Below are positions 1-8,461 of a stretch of 64,000 nucleotides of DNA, piece after piece; within the stretch, counting starts at the first letter, position 1; each line of letters opens with the position of its first letter. The notes beneath the pieces were generated by a model. The model worked only from the letters and a program-made list of their open reading frames with translations, was not told the DNA's origin and did no database searches. The translations under genes and the position numbers were made by a program. The DNA comes from Lacinutrix sp. MedPE-SW (GTDB taxonomy: Bacteria; Bacteroidota; Bacteroidia; Flavobacteriales; Flavobacteriaceae): positions 62,001 through 126,000 of the forward strand of contig NZ_MPCX01000011.1 of assembly GCF_001874145.1 (NCBI RefSeq), given 5' to 3'.

Positions 1-372
1 TTGCTTGGTTGAGCGTATAATATTTCTTTCAGTAGAAAGGTTATTAAAATTTTCTCTTTCTAAAGGAATAAAATAGCCCGAATCTCCTAAGGCTTTAATT
101 AAAATTGTTGTTGCTCCTTGTGTAACAGCTGTACTAAAAGTACTCCCATTCTCTACTGCCTTATATTGACCTGTTTGGTCACTAAAGTTATAGACAGCTA
201 CTTCTAATGGAACTTTTGCTGGTGGTAAACTAAGCAGCTTGTTTGTAGATTTTGAAAACTCTCCAATTTTTGCTGGCTCCTGGGAAAAAGGTTGATTAAA
301 ATAAGCACCACAAGAACTTAGAGTTATACATATTGTTATAACAACTATAACTTTTTTTATACAGATATTCAT
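1..372 (-). CDS. csgG: CsgG curli secretion channel lipoprotein, N-terminal part (runs off left edge)
   Basis: Translation of the last 124 codons before the edge gives a lipoprotein signal peptide ending in the lipobox LSSCGAY, then the CsgG core with PPAKVPLEVAVYNFSDQTGQY, GATTILIKAL and FIPLEREN, which are family hallmarks. CsgG forms the nonameric outer-membrane pore that exports curli subunits. The ATG at 372 is the only start that yields a full signal peptide. The gene lies 18 nt downstream of csgF and is the last visible gene of the leftward curli operon. The C-terminal half lies outside the window. Confidence 0.93.
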   Translation of the reverse strand, partial: MNICIKKVIVVITICITLSSCGAYFNQPFSQEPAKIGEFSKSTNKLLSLPPAKVPLEVAVYNFSDQTGQYKAVENGSTFSTAVTQGATTILIKALGDSGYFIPLERENFNNLSTERNIIRSTKQ

Positions 373-390
373 AAAAGGTTAAGTAAAATT

Positions 391-801
391 TTATTGATTT
401 GGAACAACAACTTGTGTTTGCTCTCCATTTGAGGTGTTTAAAATGTTAATTACAAGACCTTCGTCTGAATCAAACACTTCTACATTTAGTGAGCCAAAAG
501 TAAATGTACCTTCTTGATCAAAATCTCCTACAGCATCAACTTGTTGCGCAAGTAAAACTCTAGAGATTTGACTTAATACTTGTTGGTTTAATTGTTCTCC
601 AAAACGCTCTAATTCTGATTGTGCATCGGCAGTATTTCTTGGTGCCGTAAAACTATTTTGAGCTGTAGCCGAACTTTGCAGCCATTGGTAATTAAATGTT
701 TCACCCCCAAAAGCTGGGTTTAAAGGTTTATAACTAAATTGTTGAGAAAAACCAATAGTTATTACTCCAAAAAAAAGTAAAAATGATAGTTTTATATTCA
801 T
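391..801 (-). CDS. csgF: CsgF curli assembly protein
   Basis: 136 residues with an N-terminal signal peptide ending near FSQQ. The mature start (FSYKPLNPAFGGETFNYQWL) matches the CsgF family, whose N-terminal peptide plugs into the CsgG pore and places the CsgB nucleator at the cell surface. The NPAFGG motif followed by an SATAQNSF stretch is diagnostic, and the length equals that of the enterobacterial protein. The gene sits 2 nt after csgE and 18 nt before csgG, so the three are almost certainly co-transcribed. Confidence 0.93.
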   Translation of the reverse strand: MNIKLSFLLFFGVITIGFSQQFSYKPLNPAFGGETFNYQWLQSSATAQNSFTAPRNTADAQSELERFGEQLNQQVLSQISRVLLAQQVDAVGDFDQEGTFTFGSLNVEVFDSDEGLVINILNTSNGEQTQVVVPNQ

Positions 802-803
802 AA

Positions 804-1610
804 TTAATAGCGTTTTAATGTTTCTTTTTGTTTTGCTAATTGTTGTAAATAAATAATACAGTTTTTTAATGCTCTATTTGCCATATCCTTTAAGAATTGC
901 TTTTTAGGATTTACGAAAAATTGCCAAACTAATTGACCATCAACCTTTACTGTAATTCTTGTACTTCTTCTTTGGCCTGGAACCTCTTCTATAACAACAT
1001 TTTTATTTGTTTTAATTTGCTTATTAAAATATTCTGAAAAAAAGAATCTATGAAAATCCCTTCCTGATTTTGTTAATGTTTTTTGTATAACCAAACCTTG
1101 AATAAACACACCATCTTGTCCATCTGCAACTTTATCTTCAGACTCTTGCTCAATTAATTCTTTTCTATTAGGATCTAACTCAATTAAAATTTGCCCATTT
1201 TTGTTATTTGTTAATACTAACCTATCTTTTGCTATTGCACCTGTATTTTTTTCACCATCAACAATTGGATAAATTAATAGTACAAGAATAATTTTTCCAT
1301 CAAAATTATTATTTATTGTTAATGAAGATAATACTTTTTTTTCATTCCCTTCTAAATAGAAATTATCACTTTGAGAAGTTCTTGAATTATTATTGTTAGT
1401 ATCGGTTTTAAAAGCTAAAAACTCATATCTTAAATTATATCCAGAGTATTTTAAATTCTCTGCTGTTGCACTAAAAATAGTGAACTCACTTTTTTTATCA
1501 ATTTTAATTATTGCGTTAACTTCTTTATTATAAAATTTTTGTGCATTAACAGTAAAACTGGTAAGCACAAAAATTAAAAAAACAATATATGTTTTGATAT
1601 AAAAAGACAT
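804..1610 (-). CDS. csgE: CsgE curli secretion specificity factor with extra N-terminal CsgH-like domain
   Basis: 268 residues, about twice the usual CsgE length. A signal peptide (about 1-23) is followed by a beta-rich domain (about 30-135) and then the CsgE domain (about 165-265: GLVIQKTLTKSGRDFHRFF, ITVKVDGQLVWQFFVNP), which normally caps CsgG and selects substrates. The first domain has the pattern RTSQSDNFYLEGNEKKVLSS, reminiscent of CsgH, an inhibitor of premature amyloid formation in other curli operons. No separate csgH is visible here. The CsgE part is secure; the CsgH resemblance is inferred from motif memory. The gene sits between csgB (9 nt) and csgF (2 nt). Confidence 0.85.
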   Translation of the reverse strand: MSFYIKTYIVFLIFVLTSFTVNAQKFYNKEVNAIIKIDKKSEFTIFSATAENLKYSGYNLRYEFLAFKTDTNNNNSRTSQSDNFYLEGNEKKVLSSLTINNNFDGKIILVLLIYPIVDGEKNTGAIAKDRLVLTNNKNGQILIELDPNRKELIEQESEDKVADGQDGVFIQGLVIQKTLTKSGRDFHRFFFSEYFNKQIKTNKNVVIEEVPGQRRSTRITVKVDGQLVWQFFVNPKKQFLKDMANRALKNCIIYLQQLAKQKETLKRY

Positions 1611-1619
1611 TAAAAATCT

Positions 1620-2171
1620 CTAGTTAAAACTTCTAATAATAACTGTTGGTGAAGCTGTTGTTTGAGTAAATTTAATGTTTTTTGAAATACTATTTGCTCC
1701 AAATCTTTCAAAATACAAACCATCTCCATTTTGCTTTAATTCTAAAGACACTTTTGCGTTTGGGTCTATTACATAATCTAAAATTGCATTTTCGTTTCCG
1801 TTTTGCTCTAAATCTGAAACAACCGCATCCACTTTATAAGTAAGATTTATATTATTAGCATTTCCATTTTGAGCAATTTTAATATCACTTGCTCTAGAAG
1901 CTACTTTTACAACTGAAGTATTGAAGGACGCAATTTGAGTTATTGATACAGAATTTCCTGTTATAGTATTTAAATCTTCATTAGGGGTTGTATCAAAAAA
2001 AGAATTAAAAACACTTTGTGATACTTCTTGTCCATTTAGCTCTGTACCTGATTGACTATCTGAATCTTCATCATCATTAGTATAAGTTTGACTTATACCT
2101 AACTGAAACAAACAAAGAAAAAAAAGCAGAAACATTAATTTTTTATTTGTTTTTATTTTTGAAATTATCAT
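1620..2171 (-). CDS. csgB: minor curlin, CsgB-like nucleator candidate
   Basis: 183 residues with a signal peptide (cleavage near GISQ), an acidic Asp/Ser-rich N-terminal stretch, then about four degenerate curlin units carrying QNGN-type motifs (IAQNGNANN, LEQNGNENA, LKQNGDG). It is much shorter and less regular than the adjacent major curlin, and ends with a non-repeat tail. By position in the operon and repeat number it is the likely CsgB-type nucleator anchored through CsgF. A minor CsgA paralogue is the alternative. It is separated from csgA by an intergenic hairpin. Confidence 0.75.
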   Translation of the reverse strand: MIISKIKTNKKLMFLLFFLCLFQLGISQTYTNDDEDSDSQSGTELNGQEVSQSVFNSFFDTTPNEDLNTITGNSVSITQIASFNTSVVKVASRASDIKIAQNGNANNINLTYKVDAVVSDLEQNGNENAILDYVIDPNAKVSLELKQNGDGLYFERFGANSISKNIKFTQTTASPTVIIRSFN

Positions 2172-2188
2172 AATTTTTAAATTTAAAA

Positions 2189-2232
2189 AAAAAAGGAGAG
2201 TATTACTTGCTATATAGTAAACCCTCCTTTTT
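2189..2232 (-). terminator. hairpin between csgA and csgB
   Basis: On the minus strand, AAAAGGAG and CTCCTTTT arms flank a partly paired interior and are followed by a run of A/T including ten T residues. Its place just after the major curlin gene suggests partial termination that lowers csgB and csgEFG transcription relative to csgA, or stabilises the csgA 3' end. Confidence 0.7.
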
Positions 2233-2272
2233 AATATTAATATTAGATAAAAGTATCTATACTAGGTTGTTA

Positions 2273-3817
2273 TTAACATCCAGTACCAGTACCATCTGCA
2301 CAAGGATTTGCGATATCAAAAGAACCAACACCACCTGGCATGTCTAAATCAGTTGCATCTTGGAAGTCACAACCTTCACCATCTGTAGCAAAGTTTCCAC
2401 TAGGTCCTAATTGTAAAACATCAGCAATGTTTCCTCCATTTGGCATACCTACTGGAGAACCTCCTGGTAAGTTTTGCGAAACTTTGAAACTATGTCCTGC
2501 AAAACCAGCTTCTTGCTTTTGAACTAATAATATAGTGTTATTTTGTCCTCTTTGACCTGTTTCTAAGATGTTACCATCACCTCCTTGGTAAGTACTAACG
2601 TGGTTATCACTACCTCTTTGAGTAGAGTAAGCCTCATTTGAATTTCCAATTTGTCTTTGGTAAGCTAAATGGTCTGATCCATTTTGACCAATTCCAGCCA
2701 TGTTATCATCTCCTGTTTGATCTTGACGCGCATAGTTATCTCCACCTGTAGTACTACCATAAGCATTTTGACCTATTACAGCACCGTTTCTATCTCCGTC
2801 TTGACGTTGCTCTGCAACATTACCAATACCACTACCGTCTCCAAATTGACCGATAAGAGCATCATTCTCTGATCCATCTTGGATTTGTAATGCTTTTGCA
2901 TCATCAGAACTACCATTGAAAGTACCATTTTGAATATTATCGACAGATGATGTACTTCCCCAGATTGCTGAAGCAGATGCAGAAAAAGGTACTAAACCAT
3001 AACCTTGATCAACAACAGCATTGTTTCCTATACCAGAAGCTGCATTAGACGTTTGAGTTTGGTTAACTTTATTTCTATCACCATTTTGCATAGAATGCGC
3101 TGTGTTTTTTGCAGAACCGTATTGACGAATTCTTGTAGCATTCTCATTTCCATATTGCTCAGCTAACGCAGAATGACCCGCAGATTGATTAGGACCTGCA
3201 TCTTGACGAATATCAGCCATGTTATCATCTCCTAATTGAACAGTTCTAGCCTCACTGTTATCATACTGTTGAACAGTTTTAGATGTATTGTTTAATCCAT
3301 CTTGCTCAACCATTGCATAGTTTGTTTCTCCTTGCTCTCCAGTACCATGATTGATATAAGCTTTGTTTCCTGTACTTAAACCACCATCTTTCATACCTTG
3401 ACGCACTACTGCTTCATTAGTATCTCCTTCTTGATAAGCTGAAGCCTGGTTACCTGTACCTTGTTGTCTTACATCTGCAACATTTCTGTAACCACTATCA
3501 CTTAATACCGCACCTGTTTGCCAAATTCTAGCTCTGTTGTCTCCAGTACCTAAACCGTCTGACTGTATAGAGTATGCAGATTGGTTAGTACCTGCTTGAC
3601 GTACTTGTACTTTATTAGTGTTACCGTTTTGAATAGCTTCACCAGTGTTACCCCCAAAAATAGTAGGGTTTGAACCTAAATGAGATACTTCGTTAGCATC
3701 CATTGAGTTTGTACCATCTTTGGCTTTTAAATCTGATTGAGCTGGTAAATTTAATGTTTGCGCCATAAGTGCGCCCGTGAATAATAGTGCCGCAGCACCA
3801 AAAATTACTTTTTTCAT
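2273..3817 (-). CDS. csgA: major curlin CsgA, many-repeat form
   Basis: 514 residues with a signal peptide (cleavage after about residue 19, ALMAQ). Most of the protein (about 60-440) is an array of roughly 18-20 curlin units of about 20-23 residues, each built on a Gln-x-Gly-x-x-Asn-x-Ala-x-x-x-Gln pattern (for example QNGNTNKVQVRQ, QLGDDNMADIRQ, QRGSDNHVSTYQ). Enterobacterial CsgA has five. Such units stack as beta-solenoid amyloid. The C-terminal tail (about 450-514) is non-repetitive and has three cysteines, the last being the final residue. It is the first gene of the leftward curli operon, with about 200 bp of non-coding DNA upstream that must hold the promoter. Confidence 0.9.
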   Translation of the reverse strand: MKKVIFGAAALLFTGALMAQTLNLPAQSDLKAKDGTNSMDANEVSHLGSNPTIFGGNTGEAIQNGNTNKVQVRQAGTNQSAYSIQSDGLGTGDNRARIWQTGAVLSDSGYRNVADVRQQGTGNQASAYQEGDTNEAVVRQGMKDGGLSTGNKAYINHGTGEQGETNYAMVEQDGLNNTSKTVQQYDNSEARTVQLGDDNMADIRQDAGPNQSAGHSALAEQYGNENATRIRQYGSAKNTAHSMQNGDRNKVNQTQTSNAASGIGNNAVVDQGYGLVPFSASASAIWGSTSSVDNIQNGTFNGSSDDAKALQIQDGSENDALIGQFGDGSGIGNVAEQRQDGDRNGAVIGQNAYGSTTGGDNYARQDQTGDDNMAGIGQNGSDHLAYQRQIGNSNEAYSTQRGSDNHVSTYQGGDGNILETGQRGQNNTILLVQKQEAGFAGHSFKVSQNLPGGSPVGMPNGGNIADVLQLGPSGNFATDGEGCDFQDATDLDMPGGVGSFDIANPCADGTGTGC

Positions 3818-4020
3818 GTTAAATATATATTGATTAATAGCATTGCTAAGATATAGAAATTAATCAATACAAATTTTAATACTGCGACAAAATAAATTGA
3901 ATTTAACAGTTTTTTCGATTACCTATTTACTAACATCGATAAACCGTAATTATTTGTAAGAAAAAACTCATAATACATGTAAATCCATAAGCTAAATTAC
4001 TTATTATTAAGTACGTAGAA

Positions 4021-6207
4021 TTACGTAGTAAACAAGAGTTCACGGTACTTTGTAAGCGGCCAAAGCTCATCGTCTACTAACAACTCTAGTTTATCACAAT
4101 GGTATCGAATTGTTTCTAACATTGGGTTAATAGTATTACAATATGCCGCTGCTTTATCATTTATATCTTCAATAGCATTTGCTTTTTTTCTTGACTGCGT
4201 CATCTTTGTAACTAAGTCGTTTATTTTATCAATATGGCTAGATATGTCTTCAATTAAAACTAATTGTGCTTTGGCTACTTTTTTAAAATTGTCATTATAT
4301 ATTGTTTTTAATCCTTTTACATTTTCTATTAAAATATTTTGATATTTAACAGCAGTAGGCACAATATGGTTTCTTGCTAAATCTCCTAAAACACGACCTT
4401 CAATTTGCAAACGCATAATATACTGCTCCATTTCTATTTCGTAACGCGCTTGTGTTTCTACAGCATTCATGATACCTAAACCTTCATATAAAGCTATAGT
4501 TTTTTTAGAAACTTTTACTTTTAAAGCTTCTGGAGTTGACTTATTATTAGTTAAACCTCTTTTTTTAGCTTCTTTTTCCCAAGCTTCACCGTAACCATTT
4601 CCTTCAAAAAGAATTCGTTTGGATTGTTTTATATATTCTCTTAAAATATTAAATATTGCTTCATCCTTTTTTAAATCTTTTTTATCTATAAGTGCATCAA
4701 CTTCAATTTTAAACTCCATTAACTGTTTTGCTACTATTGTATTTAAAACCGTCATTGGGTTTGCACAATTTGCCTTAGAACCTACTGCCCTAAATTCAAA
4801 TTTGTTTCCTGTAAATGCAAATGGAGATGTTCTATTTCTATCTGTATTATCTAGTAATATTTCTGGAATTTTACCTACTACATTAAGTTTTAAATCGGTT
4901 TTTTCTTGAGGAGATAATTTTCCGCTTGTTACATTTTCTAGCTCATTTAATACTTTAGTTAATTGCTCACCAATAAAAACAGATATTATTGCTGGTGGCG
5001 CTTCGTTTGCTCCTAATCTATGATCATTACTAGCTGATGCTATTGCAGCACGCAGCAATTCTTCATTATCGTTTACTGCTTTAATCGTATTTATAAAGAA
5101 AGTTAAAAACTGAAGATTACTCATTGGTGTTTTACCAGGACTTAACAGGTTTATTCCTGTATCTGTACTTAAGCTCCAGTTATTATGTTTTCCAGATCCA
5201 TTTATGCCTTTAAAAGGTTTCTCATGAAATAATACTTTAAAATTATGTCGCTCTGCAACTTTATCCATAACATCCATTAATAGAGCATTGTGATCTACAG
5301 CTAAATTTGCTTCTTCGAAAATAGGTGCTAATTCAAATTGATTTGGCGCGACTTCATTGTGTCTTGTTTTAACAGGTATACCTAATAGCATACATTCTGT
5401 TTCTAAATCTCTCATGTAAGACATTGCTCTATTTGGTATTGTGCCAAAATAATGATCGTCTAACTGCTGTCCCTTTGCTGAGGCATGACCTAAAAGCGTT
5501 CTTCCTGTTAATTGAATATCTGGCCTTGAAGAAACTAATGCACTATCTATTAAAAAATACTCTTGTTCCCAACCTAGTGAAGCATTTACTTTTTTTACAT
5601 TTTTATCAAAATACTTACACACAGCTACAGCTGCATTATCTACTGTTTGAAGCGCCCTTAATAATGGCGTTTTATAGTCTAATGCCTCACCTGTATACGC
5701 TACAAACACCGTAGGTATACATAAAGTTGTACCATATATAAATGCTGGTGATGTTGGATCCCATGCGGTATAACCTCTTGCTTCAAACGTATTTCGAATT
5801 CCTCCATTTGGAAAACTAGACGCATCTGGTTCTTGTTGTACTAATTGAGAACCACCAAATTTTTCTATAGCATTATTATTTTCTATAGTTTCAAAAAAAG
5901 CATCATGCTTCTCTGCAGTAGCACCTGTTAAAGGTTGAAACCAATGCGTATAATGTGTTACTCCTTTAGAGAGTGCCCAATCTTTCATTGCAGAAGCTAT
6001 TTGGTCTGCAATAGCTCTATCTATTTTACTTCCTTTTTCTATAGCATTTGTAACACTCTCAAAAGCATCCCTAGTTAATGTTTGACGCATTTTTTTTGAA
6101 TCGTAAACATTCTGCCCAAAAAGTTCTGAACGACGTTTTTCATCATTTATAATTACAGGTTTCCTATTTAAAGTTTCTTTTATTGCGAAAAATCGTAATG
6201 TTGACAT
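4021..6207 (-). CDS. glnN: glutamine synthetase type III
   Basis: 728 residues, the size of GSIII enzymes (types I and II are about 450 and 350). It has the GSIII N-terminal signature around FGQNVYDSKKM, the catalytic GWEQEYFLID strand, NGSGKHNNWSLSTDTG for ATP and glutamate binding, and the family's long helical C-terminus. It makes glutamine from glutamate, ammonia and ATP in the cytoplasm as a dodecamer. It is transcribed divergently from the type II enzyme, with 191 bp between them. The curli genes downstream form a separate unit. Confidence 0.96.
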   Translation of the reverse strand: MSTLRFFAIKETLNRKPVIINDEKRRSELFGQNVYDSKKMRQTLTRDAFESVTNAIEKGSKIDRAIADQIASAMKDWALSKGVTHYTHWFQPLTGATAEKHDAFFETIENNNAIEKFGGSQLVQQEPDASSFPNGGIRNTFEARGYTAWDPTSPAFIYGTTLCIPTVFVAYTGEALDYKTPLLRALQTVDNAAVAVCKYFDKNVKKVNASLGWEQEYFLIDSALVSSRPDIQLTGRTLLGHASAKGQQLDDHYFGTIPNRAMSYMRDLETECMLLGIPVKTRHNEVAPNQFELAPIFEEANLAVDHNALLMDVMDKVAERHNFKVLFHEKPFKGINGSGKHNNWSLSTDTGINLLSPGKTPMSNLQFLTFFINTIKAVNDNEELLRAAIASASNDHRLGANEAPPAIISVFIGEQLTKVLNELENVTSGKLSPQEKTDLKLNVVGKIPEILLDNTDRNRTSPFAFTGNKFEFRAVGSKANCANPMTVLNTIVAKQLMEFKIEVDALIDKKDLKKDEAIFNILREYIKQSKRILFEGNGYGEAWEKEAKKRGLTNNKSTPEALKVKVSKKTIALYEGLGIMNAVETQARYEIEMEQYIMRLQIEGRVLGDLARNHIVPTAVKYQNILIENVKGLKTIYNDNFKKVAKAQLVLIEDISSHIDKINDLVTKMTQSRKKANAIEDINDKAAAYCNTINPMLETIRYHCDKLELLVDDELWPLTKYRELLFTT

Positions 6208-6240
6208 ATTATATAGCTTTTTTTTACAAATATATCAATT

Positions 6241-6348
6241 TAGAGTAAATTTTACACTCTAAAATAAACATACCCTAAAAAATATAGGGTTAGTTTAGTA
6301 AATTTAATAATTTTTAAAAAATTCACCTCTTTTTTTTATAGGTGAATT
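6241..6348. promoter_or_regulatory. three inverted repeats between divergent glutamine synthetase genes
   Basis: Three perfect inverted repeats follow one another: TAGAGT/ACTCTA at 6241-6261 (with nested GTAAA/TTTAC), ACCCTA/TAGGGT at 6272-6290, and AATTCACCT/AGGTGAATT at 6320-6348. The third lies just upstream of the -7 element of the rightward gene. They could be operators for nitrogen control of both synthetases or transcript hairpins; the sequence does not decide. Confidence 0.5.
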
Positions 6349-6359
6349 AAAAATCATTA

Positions 6360-6367
6360 TATATTTG
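6360..6367 (+). promoter_or_regulatory. Bacteroidota -7 promoter element for glnA
   Basis: TATATTTG matches the TAnnTTTG consensus of the Bacteroidota housekeeping sigma factor and lies 31 nt before the ATG of the type II glutamine synthetase. No clear -33 TTTG is seen at the expected distance; a 9-bp inverted repeat covers that place, which would suit activator or repressor control. Confidence 0.6.
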
Positions 6368-6398
6368 CAAACATATTATTAATATTACCTGAAGCATT

Positions 6399-7424
6399 AT
6401 GGCAAAAATAAAATTAGAATACATCTGGTTAGATGGTTACCATCCTACTCAAAACATGAGAAGTAAAACTAAAGTTGAAGAACACGAAGACTTTAAAGGT
6501 ACAATTGAAGAATTAGAAAATTGGTCTTTTGATGGATCTTCTACTAGACAAGCCGAAGGCGGATCGTCTGACTGCTTATTAAAACCTGTTGCTATATATC
6601 CAGATCCTGCAAGAGTAAACGGCTATTTAGTAATGACAGAAGTTTTAAATGCAGATGGAACTCCTCACGTATCTAACGGAAGAGCTACTATTGAAGATGA
6701 AGACAATGATTTCTGGTTTGGTTTTGAGCAAGAATATTTTATAATGGATACAAAAACCCAATTACCTTTAGGATTCCCTATTGGTGGTTATCCAGCTCCA
6801 CAAGGTTTATACTATTGCTCTGTTGGTGGTAAAAACACACACGGAAGAGGTTTAGTTGAAGAACATGCAGATTTATGTATTGAAGCAGGCTTAAACTTTG
6901 AAGGTATTAACCAAGAGGTTGCTTCTGGACAATGGGAATTTCAACTTTTTGCTAAAGGTGCTAAAAAAGCAGGTGATGAAATATGGATAGCACGCTACTT
7001 ATTAGATCGTTTAACTGAACAATATGGTTACTATATAGAATACCACCCAAAACCATTAGGGAAAGATATGGATTGGAATGGCTCTGGTATGCATGCTAAT
7101 TTCTCTAACACCACATTAAGAACTTGTGGTAGTAAAGAGACTTACGAAAAAATATGCGAAGCATTTAGACCGGTTGTTAAAGAACACATTGCTGTTTACG
7201 GAGAATTTAACGACCAACGTTTAACTGGTGATCATGAAACTGCATCTATACATGATTTTAGCTACGGCGTATCAGATCGTGGTGCTTCAATAAGAATACC
7301 TATTATTACTGTAGAAAAAGGCTGGAAAGGTTGGCTAGAAGATAGACGTCCTGCTTCTAACGGTGATCCATACAAAATTGCAGGCCGAATTATTAAAACT
7401 GTTAAGTCTGCTAATATTGATTAA
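6399..7424 (+). CDS. glnA: glutamine synthetase type II (eukaryote-like)
   Basis: 341 residues, the usual GSII length. The N-terminal beta-grasp segment contains WSFDGSSTRQAEGGSSDC, the catalytic domain has FGFEQEYFIMD and GSGMHANFSN, and the C-terminus has YGVSDRGASIRIP. It carries out the same reaction as the neighbouring type III enzyme with a different fold subtype (decameric). Having both types side by side is common in Flavobacteriia. A -7 element lies 31 nt upstream and a strong terminator follows 23 nt after the stop. Confidence 0.96.
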   Translation: MAKIKLEYIWLDGYHPTQNMRSKTKVEEHEDFKGTIEELENWSFDGSSTRQAEGGSSDCLLKPVAIYPDPARVNGYLVMTEVLNADGTPHVSNGRATIEDEDNDFWFGFEQEYFIMDTKTQLPLGFPIGGYPAPQGLYYCSVGGKNTHGRGLVEEHADLCIEAGLNFEGINQEVASGQWEFQLFAKGAKKAGDEIWIARYLLDRLTEQYGYYIEYHPKPLGKDMDWNGSGMHANFSNTTLRTCGSKETYEKICEAFRPVVKEHIAVYGEFNDQRLTGDHETASIHDFSYGVSDRGASIRIPIITVEKGWKGWLEDRRPASNGDPYKIAGRIIKTVKSANID

Positions 7425-7447
7425 AACAAACTATTAGTTAAATCCAC

Positions 7448-7483
7448 AAAAAAAGCGTTTGAAATATTTCAAACGCTTTTTTT
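7448..7483. terminator. bidirectional terminator between glnA and the antiporter gene
   Basis: A perfect hairpin with arms GCGTTTGAAAT/ATTTCAAACGC is flanked by seven A on the left and seven T on the right. It can terminate both the rightward glutamine synthetase and the convergent leftward antiporter gene. Confidence 0.9.
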
Positions 7484-7494
7484 ATTAATTTTTA

Positions 7495-8433
7495 TTAAGC
7501 AAATGCCAAGTATATAAAACTACAATAACCTACAACAAGCAATAAACCTTTGTAACGACTTATTTGCATTTGTTTTGGAATAAATATTAATAAAATTAAG
7601 ACCGCTGCAAATGCAATCATCCAAAAGATATCGCTATCTAGAATTTTTAAATCTGTAACCGGAATGGTTTTTACTATAGAGGTTAAACCCAAAACAGAAC
7701 CTATATTAAAAATATTTGAACCTATTAAATTACCTAAAGACAATGCCTTCTCCTGTTTTGCTGCTGCTATTACAGAAGCCGCTAACTCCGGCACACTTGT
7801 TCCTATCGCTATTACTGTTACAGCTATTACCGCATCACTCACTCCTAAAGCTAATGCCAACTCTTTAGCGCCATCTACTAACCAGACTGAACCAAAGTAT
7901 AATGCTACTGCCCCAATTACTAACCAAAGTAATATTTTAGCATTAGATACTACCGCTAAAGAATCATCTACCTCTTCTGCTACAGCATCTTTTTTTGCAG
8001 TTTTTAAAAGAATAATTATAAATAAAATTAAGCCTCCAAATAATATACAGCCTTCAATTGCTGATAAAAAACCATCATTGCTTAGAAAATAATATAAAGC
8101 GAATGAAAAAATCATCATTGCTGGCCAATTTAACGTATAAAAAGACTTATCTACAGCTATTGAGCCTATTAGTGCTGTTATACCTAAAACCAACCCAATA
8201 TTAGCTATATTAGAACCTACAACATTATTAATTGCTATAGCTGGAGATCCTGTTAAGGCTGCTTGCAAACTAACTAACAACTCTGGTGCAGAGGTTGCAA
8301 AAGAAACAACCGTCATACCAATAACCATTTTAGATATATTGAATTTTAAAGACAAACCAACAGAGGCTTTAACTAAAAAATCTCCTCCAACAACCAATAG
8401 CACTAAACCTGCTATTACCAAAAAAATGCTCAT
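7495..8433 (-). CDS. calcium/sodium antiporter, CaCA family (YrbG-like)
   Basis: 312 residues, almost entirely membrane segments (about ten), with the two inverted alpha repeats of the CaCA family. Repeat 1 has SFATSAPELLVS and NNVVGSNIANIGLVLG; repeat 2 has AIGTSVPELAAS and GNLIGSNIFNIGSVLG. These Gly-Ser-Asn and Pro-Glu motifs form the ion sites. A cytoplasmic acidic loop lies in the middle. It is an inner-membrane exchanger exporting Ca2+ against Na+ or H+. It stands alone between the glutamine synthetase terminator and the nuclease gene. Confidence 0.92.
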   Translation of the reverse strand: MSIFLVIAGLVLLVVGGDFLVKASVGLSLKFNISKMVIGMTVVSFATSAPELLVSLQAALTGSPAIAINNVVGSNIANIGLVLGITALIGSIAVDKSFYTLNWPAMMIFSFALYYFLSNDGFLSAIEGCILFGGLILFIIILLKTAKKDAVAEEVDDSLAVVSNAKILLWLVIGAVALYFGSVWLVDGAKELALALGVSDAVIAVTVIAIGTSVPELAASVIAAAKQEKALSLGNLIGSNIFNIGSVLGLTSIVKTIPVTDLKILDSDIFWMIAFAAVLILLIFIPKQMQISRYKGLLLVVGYCSFIYLAFA

Positions 8434-8461
8434 AAATTCTAATTAAATTTTTACGAAGATA

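Noticed and set aside
2340-2872. Rightward open frames across csgA
   Set aside because: They are shadows of the repeat-rich leftward csgA reading frame and have no start context or plausible product.
2600-3650. CRISPR-like repetition
   Set aside because: The periodicity is of imperfect coding repeats (curlin units) in frame, with no constant repeats or unique spacers.
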